DNA of 7,229 bases from Candidatus Omnitrophota bacterium (GCA_028718845.1 JAQULA010000088.1:1-7229); one strand, 5' to 3'. Shown: positions 1 through 5,919, counted from the stretch's first letter. Made by a program: numbers and translations. Notes: generated by a model not told the origin, from the sequence alone.

Positions 1-598
1 GCGCGGAATCCGGGATCAGCCCCTGGGCATTGACCCCGACGATACCCATACTCAGCAACAATGAAATAAACGGCGGATTCCATATTTTTTTCTGCTCATA
101 ACGACGGGGCCCGCCGTCCTTGACCGGAATAAGCCACTGCACTCCGAAGGTCCAGAAGATAAGATTGAATCCCTGCATGAACAATAATACCGCACTGGTC
201 AGTTCAGCGCGGATATTCGCCGCAAACAGCACCGAAACCAGTATTAACGGAAGATAGCCGCAATTTTGAAACGACAGCAAACAAACGAATTCATCGCGTT
301 CGCGTATTGAGGCATCAAAAAAAAGAAAAACCTTGGCCAGGGCAAATCCGACGCCGGAAATAACGAATCCGGCCAAAAAATACATCCACCATTCGGAGGG
401 CGAATAAAAATTAAAATTCTTGATCAGGTGATTGAACATCAGGCAGGGCAAAAACAGATATACCGTCAAACTATTCAACCCGCGCACGGTCTCCCCGGAA
501 ATGATTTTCCGGCGAAAGAAAAAAAATCCGCACAAAACAATCACCGCGATCTGGCTCATCGCGGCAAAAACATTAATGAACGTGTGTATAAAAACCAT
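1..598 (-). CDS. AEC (auxin efflux carrier) family membrane transporter, C-terminus beyond window
   Basis: The first 199 codons of an integral membrane protein that continues past the left edge. The translation starts MVFIHTFINVFAAMSQIAVI and is strongly hydrophobic. About five membrane segments are visible, at roughly residues 5-27, 42-60, 71-94, 104-126 and 135-158, followed by a polar stretch (KDGGPRRYEQKK, 160-171) and the start of another segment. Two AEC-family (PF03547-like) hallmarks are present: the conserved proline in the second segment (LFLPCLMF, P51) and the FQNCGYLPLIL motif at 110-120, matching the family's FxNxGYxxLPL signature. Family members are secondary carriers of organic acids or other small anions; the substrate here cannot be told. 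The ATG at 596-598 is preceded on the minus strand by GGGGAAAG about 8 nt away, an adequate ribosome binding site. The gene lies 60 nt downstream of the cheC-like gene on the same strand and is probably co-transcribed with it. The family usually has about 300 or more residues, so roughly a third is missing. Confidence 0.82.
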   Translation of the reverse strand, partial: MVFIHTFINVFAAMSQIAVIVLCGFFFFRRKIISGETVRGLNSLTVYLFLPCLMFNHLIKNFNFYSPSEWWMYFLAGFVISGVGFALAKVFLFFDASIRERDEFVCLLSFQNCGYLPLILVSVLFAANIRAELTSAVLLFMQGFNLIFWTFGVQWLIPVKDGGPRRYEQKKIWNPPFISLLLSMGIVGVNAQGLIPDSA

Positions 599-612
599 CG
601 TTGCTTTCCCCG

Positions 613-654
613 CCGCAGCGGCACTTTTTCCGAAAACGGCGCACCCGCAGCGGC
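613..654 (-). repeat. Two copies of a 10-bp self-complementary GC repeat between cheC and the transporter
   Basis: The plus-strand sequence CCGCAGCGGC occurs at 613-622 and 645-654. Its core CCGC-A-GCGG is self-complementary, so each copy can fold alone or the two can pair. They lie in the 60-nt gap after the cheC stop. No T-tract follows, so this is not an intrinsic terminator; a role in mRNA processing or stability is only possible. Confidence 0.4.
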
Positions 655-658
655 CGGG

Positions 659-1273
659 TTAAATCGTCCGCATCATTTTCAGGATCTCGTCCGCGGACTG
701 CTTATTCAGGATCAGGTAAAAATTCCCCTCCACATTCAGACTTAATTCTTTAAACGAAGTGTGAATGACGCAAACTTTACCCCAATGCTCGTACTCACGC
801 AGAATCATGGTAAGCAATTCATCGGCCGTTCCGCTTAAAAAATTCGGAACCGACGTCAAGGTAAGTTTTTTCAGCAATGAACTCAGAGTATTGACATAGG
901 AAAAAATAGCGATCCCGCCGACTTCTTTAATTATGGAGATGCCGAATTGGATAGTGTTGACTCCTTTGGTATCGAGGTTGGCAAGAAATTTTTCGATGAT
1001 TTTAAGCGAATCTTTTTCCGGGAACAATAAAAAAATCGTGCCTTCGACCTGCGAGGTAATTTCGGCGCTTACCCCGTATACCATTAGCCCTCTTTCTTTC
1101 AGGTAAAGGGAAAGTTCTTCCACGGTAAGCATTTCCAGTCCGGGAAGATGAACCTCGACTTTCCCCCCCAAAAGCTGCGACAAAATTCCGGTAGAGTTGC
1201 CGACGCAAATATTGCCGACTTCTTTTAGTATGTCTATTTCCTCAGCTGTCAATGAGTTAGAGATTTTAGCCAT
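659..1273 (-). CDS. cheC: CheC-like chemotaxis phosphatase (CheY-P phosphatase family)
   Basis: A 204-residue protein, the usual CheC length. CheC/CheX/FliY proteins dephosphorylate CheY-P; each active site follows D/S-x3-E-x2-N-x22-P. The first site fits perfectly: D14, E18, N21 and P44, within LKEVGNICVGNSTGILSQLL. The second site keeps S113, E117 and P143 with exact spacing, but the catalytic asparagine is replaced by glycine (G120, in SIIKEVGGIAIF). One of the two pseudo-symmetric sites is therefore probably dead. No other chemotaxis gene is in the window, so the partner may be CheY, a receptor-deamidase system, or another response regulator. Translation starts at the ATG at 1271-1273, which has no Shine-Dalgarno upstream. 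A good promoter (TTTACA-17-TAAAAT) ends only about 10 nt before it, implying a leaderless or near-leaderless mRNA. The AEC transporter follows 60 nt downstream. The family call is firm; the physiological role is inferred. Confidence 0.85.
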   Translation of the reverse strand: MAKISNSLTAEEIDILKEVGNICVGNSTGILSQLLGGKVEVHLPGLEMLTVEELSLYLKERGLMVYGVSAEITSQVEGTIFLLFPEKDSLKIIEKFLANLDTKGVNTIQFGISIIKEVGGIAIFSYVNTLSSLLKKLTLTSVPNFLSGTADELLTMILREYEHWGKVCVIHTSFKELSLNVEGNFYLILNKQSADEILKMMRTI

Positions 1274-1283
1274 ATTGTTATTT

Positions 1284-1312
1284 ATTTTAGCATGGCCGGT
1301 TTTATTTGTAAA
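1284..1312 (-). promoter_or_regulatory. Predicted sigma-70-type promoter of the cheC-like gene
   Basis: On the minus strand, TTTACA (1307-1312) and TAAAAT (1284-1289) are separated by exactly 17 nt. Each differs from the bacterial consensus at one position. Transcription would start near 1277, only about 4 nt before the ATG at 1273, so the transcript would lack a leader. This fits the absence of a ribosome binding site. Confidence 0.6.
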
Positions 1313-1335
1313 GTGTCTTAAAATTAATATTTACA

Positions 1336-1364
1336 TTGTGTTTGCCGCCGATTTATTCTATAAT
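1336..1364 (+). promoter_or_regulatory. Predicted promoter of the helicase gene
   Basis: A perfect TATAAT (1359-1364) lies 17 nt after a weak -35 candidate, TTGTGT (1336-1341). An alternative pairing is TTTACA (1330-1335), 18 nt before TATTCT (1354-1359). With the first choice, transcription would begin near 1371, about 4 nt before the ATG at 1375. A second TATAAT (1371-1376) overlaps the start codon and is part of a 12-bp tandem repeat. Confidence 0.5.
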
Positions 1365-1376
1365 TTTTTCTATAAT
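1356..1376 (+). repeat. Tandem direct repeat TTCTATAAT, 12-bp period
   Basis: The 9-mer TTCTATAAT occurs at 1356-1364 and again at 1368-1376, exactly 12 bp apart. Each copy carries a consensus -10 hexamer, and the second copy includes the first two bases of the helicase ATG. It may give two alternative -10 elements, or it may be chance in AT-rich sequence. Confidence 0.55.
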
Positions 1377-3306
1377 GCAATATGACCCATTTCAGACCCA
1401 AGCCATTGCCAGCGCTGAAAAAGGAAACTCGGTTATTGTCTGCGCGCCCACCGGATCGGGGAAAACCGCCATTGCCGAATATATCATCGAACGCTGTATC
1501 GCCGAAAACAAAGGCGTGCTTTACACCGCTCCGATCAAAGCGCTATCCAATCAAAAATTCCGCGATTTCACCCGGCGGTATGGAGATCATATCGGGATTC
1601 TTACCGGTGATGTGAGCCTTAATGCGCAGGCTCCGGTATTGATCATGACCACCGAAATTTTCCGAAATACCCTGCTGGAAGATCCCCGCCGGCTGGACCA
1701 TATATCGTGGGTGATCTTTGACGAAGTACATTACCTTGACGACTTTGAACGCGGCACGGTTTGGGAAGAATCGATCATCTTCTGTCCGGCGCACATTCGG
1801 ATACTGGCCTTAAGCGCGACCATACCCAATGCCGCACAGCTCGCATCCTGGATCGGCAATATTCATAAATTCCCCATTGAAACCATCATTGAAAAAAACC
1901 GTCCGGTCCCCCTGCATCCGATGTTTCAGGCCCATAACGCCATATTTTCCGACCCGGCCCGGCTACGGAAAAACGTGTACCTCTCCCACCGGCCGCGCGC
2001 CCGCCAGGCACGCCGGCAGCATAATGACCGCCAGCCGGTCAATAAGGTTTCTTCGCTGCTGCATTATATTCAGGACCGGGAACAGTTACCGGCTATTTAT
2101 TTCGCTTTCAGCCGAAAACGCTGCGAAGAACTGGCCCATGAATCGAAACATCTGGATTTTCTGAGCCCGCAGGAACGCACCGAGCTCCTGGCGCTTTTTA
2201 ACGAACTATTGGATCGGTTCGACCTGCACGACGAACCTTCCGCACAGCGGATACGGCCGTTGATCGAACGGGGGATCGCCTATCACCATGCCGGATTGTT
2301 ACCCAGTCTGAAGGAAGTTATTGAGCAGCTTTTCACCAGCCGGCTGATCAAATTAATTTTCACCACGGAAACCTTCGCGCTGGGGATCAACATGCCGGCC
2401 AAAACCGTGATATTCGACGAATTGAGAAAATTCTACGGCCATTATTATGCCAATTTACGCTGCCGTGATTATTATCAGATGGCCGGACGCGCCGGAAGAC
2501 GCGGCATCGACACGGAAGGATTTGTCTATTCACGCATCAACCCCCAGCGCATGGAATTCGATCACATCAAGCATATCATCTACGGGCAGCCGGAGCCGGT
2601 GATCAGCCAGTTCAACCTGTCCTATGCCAGCCTGCTCCACCTTTATGCGAAATGGAATGAGCAGCTCTACAATGTCTATCCGCTAAGCCTCCATTTCTTT
2701 CAATCCAGCAAAAAAGCCCGTAAAAACGCCCTGGCCCTGTTACGGGAAAAAATCGCCTTATTGAAAGAAATGGGGTATATTGAAAACAACGAATTGACCT
2801 ATAAAGGGCAATTCGCTTCCCAGGTATACGGTTACGAACTGCTGCTTACCGAATTGTTCAGTTCCCGGGCATTGGAGGATCTTTCCAGTATCGGGCTTTT
2901 AGTAATAATCGCCGCGCTGGTATTCGAACCGCGCAAGAATCAGCTGCACGTCAAGCTACCGTCGGAAATTCTATCGATACATAATATCCTTGCGCCGCTG
3001 ATGGAAACGATTAACCGTCAGGAGAAAAAACACAAAATCCGCCCGTTGTCTAAAAAACCTTATTTCAATCTCGCGCTGGCGGTAGAAAAGTGGGCGACCG
3101 GGGCTTCACTTTCCGAGGTCAAAAAAAATACGCTCGCCGATGAGGGGGAAATCGTCCGTTATTTAAGAATGATTATCCAGATTTTGCGGCAATTACGCGA
3201 TATCCCGTTCATCTCCCCGCTCTTCAAGCAAAAAATCCAGCAGGCCCTGACCATGATCAATCGTGACGAGGTTGACGCGGAAAAACAACTTCGCGAAGGA
3301 CTTTGA
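1375..3306 (+). CDS. Ski2/Mtr4-like DEVH-box RNA helicase (HelY-like), compact form
   Basis: A 643-residue superfamily 2 helicase with the full motif set. These are a Q-motif-like FQTQAI near the N-terminus, Walker A APTGSGKT (24-31), motif Ia TAPIKALSNQKF (51-62), DEVH (116-119), SAT (147-149), YFAFSRKRCEELA (242-254), AYHHAGLLP (302-310), ETFALGINMPAKT (332-344) and QMAGRAGRRG (368-377). DEVH, HHAGLLP and ALGINMPAKT are typical of the Ski2/Mtr4/HelY branch, which unwinds structured RNA. The C-terminal part (about 485-610, ending in WATGASLSEV and EGEIVRYLR) resembles the DSHCT helical domain. There is no room for the arch/KOW insertion of Mtr4, and the protein is much shorter than actinobacterial HelY. 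I chose the ATG at 1375: an in-frame TTG at 1336 would add 13 unlike residues and lie within promoter elements. No Shine-Dalgarno precedes either start. It diverges from cheC and converges on the secreted-protein gene, with 26 bp between the two stops. Confidence 0.88.
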   Translation: MQYDPFQTQAIASAEKGNSVIVCAPTGSGKTAIAEYIIERCIAENKGVLYTAPIKALSNQKFRDFTRRYGDHIGILTGDVSLNAQAPVLIMTTEIFRNTLLEDPRRLDHISWVIFDEVHYLDDFERGTVWEESIIFCPAHIRILALSATIPNAAQLASWIGNIHKFPIETIIEKNRPVPLHPMFQAHNAIFSDPARLRKNVYLSHRPRARQARRQHNDRQPVNKVSSLLHYIQDREQLPAIYFAFSRKRCEELAHESKHLDFLSPQERTELLALFNELLDRFDLHDEPSAQRIRPLIERGIAYHHAGLLPSLKEVIEQLFTSRLIKLIFTTETFALGINMPAKTVIFDELRKFYGHYYANLRCRDYYQMAGRAGRRGIDTEGFVYSRINPQRMEFDHIKHIIYGQPEPVISQFNLSYASLLHLYAKWNEQLYNVYPLSLHFFQSSKKARKNALALLREKIALLKEMGYIENNELTYKGQFASQVYGYELLLTELFSSRALEDLSSIGLLVIIAALVFEPRKNQLHVKLPSEILSIHNILAPLMETINRQEKKHKIRPLSKKPYFNLALAVEKWATGASLSEVKKNTLADEGEIVRYLRMIIQILRQLRDIPFISPLFKQKIQQALTMINRDEVDAEKQLREGL

Positions 3307-3332
3307 CGCTAAGTAACACTTTGCGGCCGGGT

Positions 3333-3803
3333 TTATTTCAGGACCACCGGTTTTACCACGTGAATGATGACCGGAGCAGCGGTCAAGGTCGCATCGTTAT
3401 ACCCGAAATAGCGGACCTCGACATGGTATTCACCGGAAAATTCCGGGGTAAACGATGCGGTGAATTTAATGCGTTTTTTCGGCGGCAGCGTAATCTTCTG
3501 CAGGCTCAGACCGTAAATATCGAGCAGTTTATCTTTCTTCCCGTCGGGAAAGGTAATTTCGAAAAAAAACGACCGTTTATCGATCGCCGGCTCTACGATC
3601 TCGACCGGATTTTCGCCGATATTCTTAAGATAAACCGTAATCGGCACTTTTTGATCTATTTTATAGATCATCCGTTCCGTCCCGGCCAAAAGTTTCAGCG
3701 GAACATTTTCTTCGTCAACATTCAGGGCATACCCTCCCACCGCGGCGCAGAGGCACAATAACCCCGCGAACAACCCCGTAAACGAACCAATACGTCTTAG
3801 CAT
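3333..3803 (-). CDS. Small secreted Ig-like beta-sandwich protein, function unknown
   Basis: A 156-residue protein I cannot assign to a named family. The N-terminus is a classical signal peptide: MLRR, then a hydrophobic core (about residues 5-24), and a likely cleavage after GGYA (residue 26). The cysteines at 17 and 19 are not in a lipobox, so it is probably not a lipoprotein. The mature part alternates beta-strand-like stretches (PITVYLKNIGENPVEIV, SFFFEITFPDGKK, then a proline/lysine turn LPPKKRIKF, and SGEYHVEVRYFGY). This looks like one immunoglobulin-like or BsuPI-like beta-sandwich domain, as in extracytoplasmic binding or inhibitor proteins. I chose the ATG at 3801-3803 because the signal peptide starts there and a G-rich tract precedes it. 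A start at 3848 would overlap the aminotransferase by 19 nt and spoil the signal sequence. It is the last visible gene of the operon, 26 nt after the aminotransferase stop. Confidence 0.7.
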   Translation of the reverse strand: MLRRIGSFTGLFAGLLCLCAAVGGYALNVDEENVPLKLLAGTERMIYKIDQKVPITVYLKNIGENPVEIVEPAIDKRSFFFEITFPDGKKDKLLDIYGLSLQKITLPPKKRIKFTASFTPEFSGEYHVEVRYFGYNDATLTAAPVIIHVVKPVVLK

Positions 3804-3825
3804 AATCCCCCCCCCGGAAAAAAAA
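3804..3825 (-). promoter_or_regulatory. Unusual ribosome binding region: T8-CC-G9 tract
   Basis: Reading on the minus strand, between the aminotransferase stop and the secreted-protein ATG, there is a run of eight T (3818-3825), then CC, then nine G (3807-3815), then ATT and the ATG. The G run with its following A sits where a Shine-Dalgarno should be, and is the only candidate. Homopolymers of this length are prone to slippage. Confidence 0.55.
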
Positions 3826-3829
3826 CCGC

Positions 3830-5005
3830 TCAAGAAAAAGACCGGCATTTTTTCATAAATAACGCCATGTGGTTTACCGCAATCTTTAATTGTTCGTAGT
3901 TCGTCGCGTACGACATACGCACATAATTATCGTAATGCAACCCGAAAGCGACGCCCGGAACAACGGCTACTTTATGTTCTTTTAACAGACGGCTCGCGAA
4001 TTCCAGCGAACGCAGCCCGGATTGAGCGATACACGGAAACATATAAAAAGCCCCCTGGGGCTTGGCACAGCCCAGCCCGATCGCGTTGAGGCTTTCGGTC
4101 ATGAAATCGCGACGACGGCGGTACTCCCGTTTCATCTCCTCCACTCCCCGCTTACCGGCCTGCAGGGCTTCACATGCCGCCATCTGGCTGACAATCGGGG
4201 CGCATAGGATAGTATACTGATGGATTTTGGTCATCGCCGCGATGATCGGTTTCGGGCCGCAGGCATAACCGAGCCGCCATCCGGTCATCGCGAACGCTTT
4301 GGAAAATCCGTTGAGATAGATCGTATGCGCACGGGCGCCCGGCAATGAGGGATACGGAACATGTTCCCCGTCATAGGTCAAATCGCCGTAAACCTCGTCA
4401 CAGATAACCACCAGATCATGCTTTTTGCAAACGCGCTGGATCGCCTCCAATTCTTTTTTCGTGTACGTCGCGCCGGTCGGATTCACCGGATAGTTCAGGA
4501 GGATCCCCTTGGTCTTCGGCGTGCACGCCTTATCGATCTGCCCCGGGGTGATTTTAAACCCGCCTTGTTCATCGGCCGGCAAATACACCGGTTCTCCTCC
4601 GGCTAACTCAACCACCGGGCCGTAGGAAACATAACTCGGCTGAGGGATCAATATCTGTTCCCCGGGATTGACAATCGCCCGCACCGCCAGATCCAATCCT
4701 TCACTGACCCCCACGGTAACCAGCATCTCATCCTCGGCGGAATAATCCAGCCCGTAGCGCTGATGCAAAAAGCGATTCAGGTATAACCGCAATTTATAAA
4801 GCCCCTTATTCGAAGTATACGAAGTATATCCTTCTTCCAGCGCGAAGATACCGGTTTCGCGGATATTCCAGGGAGTAACGAAGTCGGGCTCACCGACGCC
4901 CAGACTAATAACGTCCTTCATCCCCAAAACCAGGTCGAAGAAAGCGCGGATACCCGAAGGCGCCATTTTTTCAACGACTGCAGATACATAATTTTTTTTC
5001 ATCAT
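3830..5005 (-). CDS. PLP-dependent class I/II aminotransferase (AspAT-superfamily, AlaT/PatA-like)
   Basis: A 391-residue fold-type I aminotransferase of normal length. It transfers an amino group between an amino acid and a 2-oxo acid using pyridoxal phosphate, in the cytoplasm. Visible landmarks: LGVGEPDF (35-42), TSYTSNKG (61-68), Y125 in PQPSYVSYGP for ring stacking, the NPTG motif with N175, D203 and Y206 in CDEVYG, Schiff-base lysine K236 in NGFSKAFAMTGWRLGYA, phosphate-binding R244, and carboxylate-binding R363 in YVRMSYA. No key residue is missing. The spacing resembles the class I-gamma group, which includes AlaT, PatA and archaeal aspartate aminotransferases, so substrate specificity stays open (alanine, aspartate or aromatic). 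Translation starts at the first of two adjacent ATGs (5003-5005), 8 nt after AGGAAAG. The Lrp-type regulator ends 45 nt upstream. That pairing matches B. subtilis alaR-alaT and favours an amino acid-controlled transaminase. The last codons are followed by the secreted-protein gene. Confidence 0.9.
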   Translation of the reverse strand: MMKKNYVSAVVEKMAPSGIRAFFDLVLGMKDVISLGVGEPDFVTPWNIRETGIFALEEGYTSYTSNKGLYKLRLYLNRFLHQRYGLDYSAEDEMLVTVGVSEGLDLAVRAIVNPGEQILIPQPSYVSYGPVVELAGGEPVYLPADEQGGFKITPGQIDKACTPKTKGILLNYPVNPTGATYTKKELEAIQRVCKKHDLVVICDEVYGDLTYDGEHVPYPSLPGARAHTIYLNGFSKAFAMTGWRLGYACGPKPIIAAMTKIHQYTILCAPIVSQMAACEALQAGKRGVEEMKREYRRRRDFMTESLNAIGLGCAKPQGAFYMFPCIAQSGLRSLEFASRLLKEHKVAVVPGVAFGLHYDNYVRMSYATNYEQLKIAVNHMALFMKKCRSFS

Positions 5006-5050
5006 GAAAATATCTTTCCTGAATTTTTCAATCTTCGCCGTTCTCCCGGA

Positions 5051-5536
5051 CTAATACGAGATAGCGATCCGTTTATTTTCTTCCCGATGCTTGAGCATCA
5101 CGCCGTCTTCTTTATATTTTTTCAATAAAAAATGGGTAACCGTCCCGCGCACATTTTCCATCGGGGACAATTTTTCGGCGATAAAATTCGAAATCGTCTG
5201 CATATCTTTACCTTCAACCACCAGCAGCAGGTCGTAGGTCCCGGAGACCAGATAGCAGCTGGTCACTTCGGGAAACCGGTAAATTCTCTCGGCGATATGG
5301 TCAAACCCCAGGTTTTTCTGCGGCATAACATTCACTTCGATCAGCGCGCGAAGTTCATGATCGACACTGCGGACCAATTCTTTATTGATAACGGTTTTAT
5401 ATCCGACGATAACCCCGTCGGTTTCATATTTTTTGATCTTGCGTTTGACCGACCGCTCGTCATCTTTAACCAGTTTCGCGATTTCCCCGGCACTGATCCG
5501 GGCGTCTTTTTCCAATAATTCCAATATCTCGTCCAT
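5051..5536 (-). CDS. Lrp/AsnC-family transcriptional regulator
   Basis: A 161-residue protein of standard Lrp/AsnC length. The N-terminal third (MDEILELLEKDARISAGEIA through about residue 50) is a winged helix-turn-helix. The rest is the RAM (amino acid-binding/oligomerisation) domain, with the characteristic FPEVTSCYLVSGTYDLLLVV run around residues 87-106. Such proteins form dimers to octamers, sense amino acids, and usually control their own operon and nearby amino acid genes. I chose the ATG at 5534-5536: it begins the canonical HTH, and GAGGAGGG lies 5 nt upstream. An ATG at 5602 would add 22 unrelated residues read out of frame through the lipoyl gene. The start is one nucleotide after the lipoyl-protein stop (TAA T ATG), so the two are translationally coupled. 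The aminotransferase follows 45 nt downstream and is the most likely target, as with B. subtilis AlaR and AlaT. The effector is not predictable from sequence. Confidence 0.9.
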   Translation of the reverse strand: MDEILELLEKDARISAGEIAKLVKDDERSVKRKIKKYETDGVIVGYKTVINKELVRSVDHELRALIEVNVMPQKNLGFDHIAERIYRFPEVTSCYLVSGTYDLLLVVEGKDMQTISNFIAEKLSPMENVRGTVTHFLLKKYKEDGVMLKHREENKRIAISY

Positions 5537-5537
5537 A

Positions 5538-5777
5538 TTAGCCCTCCTCTTCCATCCTTGCCAGAACATTGCCGACCTGCACGGTTTCTCCCTCGGTAGC
5601 AATCAACTCGGTAATAACCCCGGCCGCCGGTGCCGGAATATTGAACGAACTTTTATCCGTGGTAACCTCGACCAGGTCCATACCTTCTTCCACATGCTCT
5701 CCTTCTTCCACATGCCAAAACGATATGGTCGCTTCCTCGATATCTTCCCCCATTTCCGGTAACATTATATCAATCAT
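5538..5777 (-). CDS. Free-standing lipoyl (biotinyl/lipoyl-carrier) domain protein
   Basis: A 79-residue protein that is a single lipoyl domain and nothing else. The sequence MIDIMLPEMGEDIEEATI matches the first strands of 2-oxoacid dehydrogenase E2 lipoyl domains. The lipoylation lysine is K42 in the hairpin VTTDKSSFNIPAP. The symmetric second half (GVITELIATEGETVQVGNVL) closes the barrel. The TDK context marks a lipoyl rather than a biotinyl domain, which would have MKM. There is no peripheral-subunit-binding or acyltransferase domain, since the stop follows EEEG directly. The protein would therefore act as a mobile swinging-arm carrier for an E2 or E1 encoded elsewhere, or for an unknown enzyme. 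Its ATG (5775-5777) follows a near-perfect AAAGGAGGA. Its final codons form the ribosome binding site of the Lrp gene. A dihydrolipoamide dehydrogenase, the enzyme that would re-oxidise the lipoyl group, lies 262 nt upstream on the same strand. Being a damaged E2 remnant is an alternative, but the tidy ends argue against it. Confidence 0.85.
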   Translation of the reverse strand: MIDIMLPEMGEDIEEATISFWHVEEGEHVEEGMDLVEVTTDKSSFNIPAPAAGVITELIATEGETVQVGNVLARMEEEG

Positions 5778-5851
5778 GACATCCTCCTTTGCCCCAAACG
5801 CACCGCCGCATCCTCGAACCGTTTCTCCGCCGGGCTCATTTTTTTACTCAC
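5774..5851 (-). CDS. Candidate 25-residue leader peptide / micro-ORF
   Basis: A short frame begins at GTG (5849-5851), runs through MSKKMSPAEKRFEDAAVRLG and ends RRMS at TGA (5774-5776). It overlaps the lipoyl-protein ATG as ATGA, and its last codons (CAA AGG AGG) contain that gene's Shine-Dalgarno. A purine-rich GGGAAGAAG lies just upstream of the GTG; an ATG at 5837-5839 could instead give 21 residues. The codons (GCG, GAG, CGG, GAT) look like those of the neighbours. The peptide is charged and probably helical, with no recognisable family. It could be a real small protein, a translation-coupling leader, or the worn N- or C-terminus of an older gene. Sequence alone cannot settle this. Confidence 0.35.
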   Translation of the reverse strand: MSKKMSPAEKRFEDAAVRLGQRRMS

Positions 5852-5874
5852 ATCTTCTTCCCATGCAAAAACTT

Positions 5875-5919
5875 AGTATATCTTATCAATAATCCTAACA
5901 TTATAATACTTTTTGTCAA
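5875..5919 (-). promoter_or_regulatory. Candidate promoter region of the lipoyl-lrp-aminotransferase operon
   Basis: The minus strand carries a perfect -35 hexamer TTGACA (5914-5919). The best -10 at legal spacing is TAGGAT (5892-5897, 16 nt). Other -10-like hexamers are TATAAT (5900-5905, too close) and TATACT (5875-5880), which would start transcription about 17 nt before the micro-ORF GTG but lacks a good -35. The AT-rich stretch also contains TTATTGATAA (5882-5891), a symmetric element of the sort Lrp-type proteins bind. A promoter here is likely, since the gap from the upstream gene is 260 bp; the exact hexamers are uncertain. Confidence 0.45.

Noticed and set aside
428..745. Plus-strand frames of about 76-105 codons over the transporter and cheC
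   Set aside because: They lie antisense to the two minus-strand genes, have no family-like sequence, and cross gene borders.
3291..3335. Bidirectional terminator between the convergent helicase and secreted-protein genes
   Set aside because: The perfect palindrome CTTCGCGAAG at 3291-3300 is within the helicase codons and no T-tract follows on either strand, so no terminator is called.
3303..3761. 152-codon plus-strand frame after the helicase
   Set aside because: It is antisense to the secreted protein, whose signal peptide and beta-strand pattern are convincing; the plus frame has low-complexity, basic composition.
3804..3848. Start of the secreted protein at 3848
   Set aside because: It would overlap the aminotransferase and place extra residues (MPVFFLSGFFSGGG) before a complete signal peptide; the ATG at 3803 is better placed.
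5537..5602. N-terminal extension of the Lrp regulator to an ATG at 5602
   Set aside because: The added 22 residues come from the lipoyl gene read in another frame and precede the normal HTH start; the ATG at 5536 has a strong SD.
5538..5777. Biotin carboxyl carrier protein
   Set aside because: The modified lysine sits in TDK, typical of lipoyl domains, rather than the MKM of biotinyl domains, and an E3 gene is nearby.
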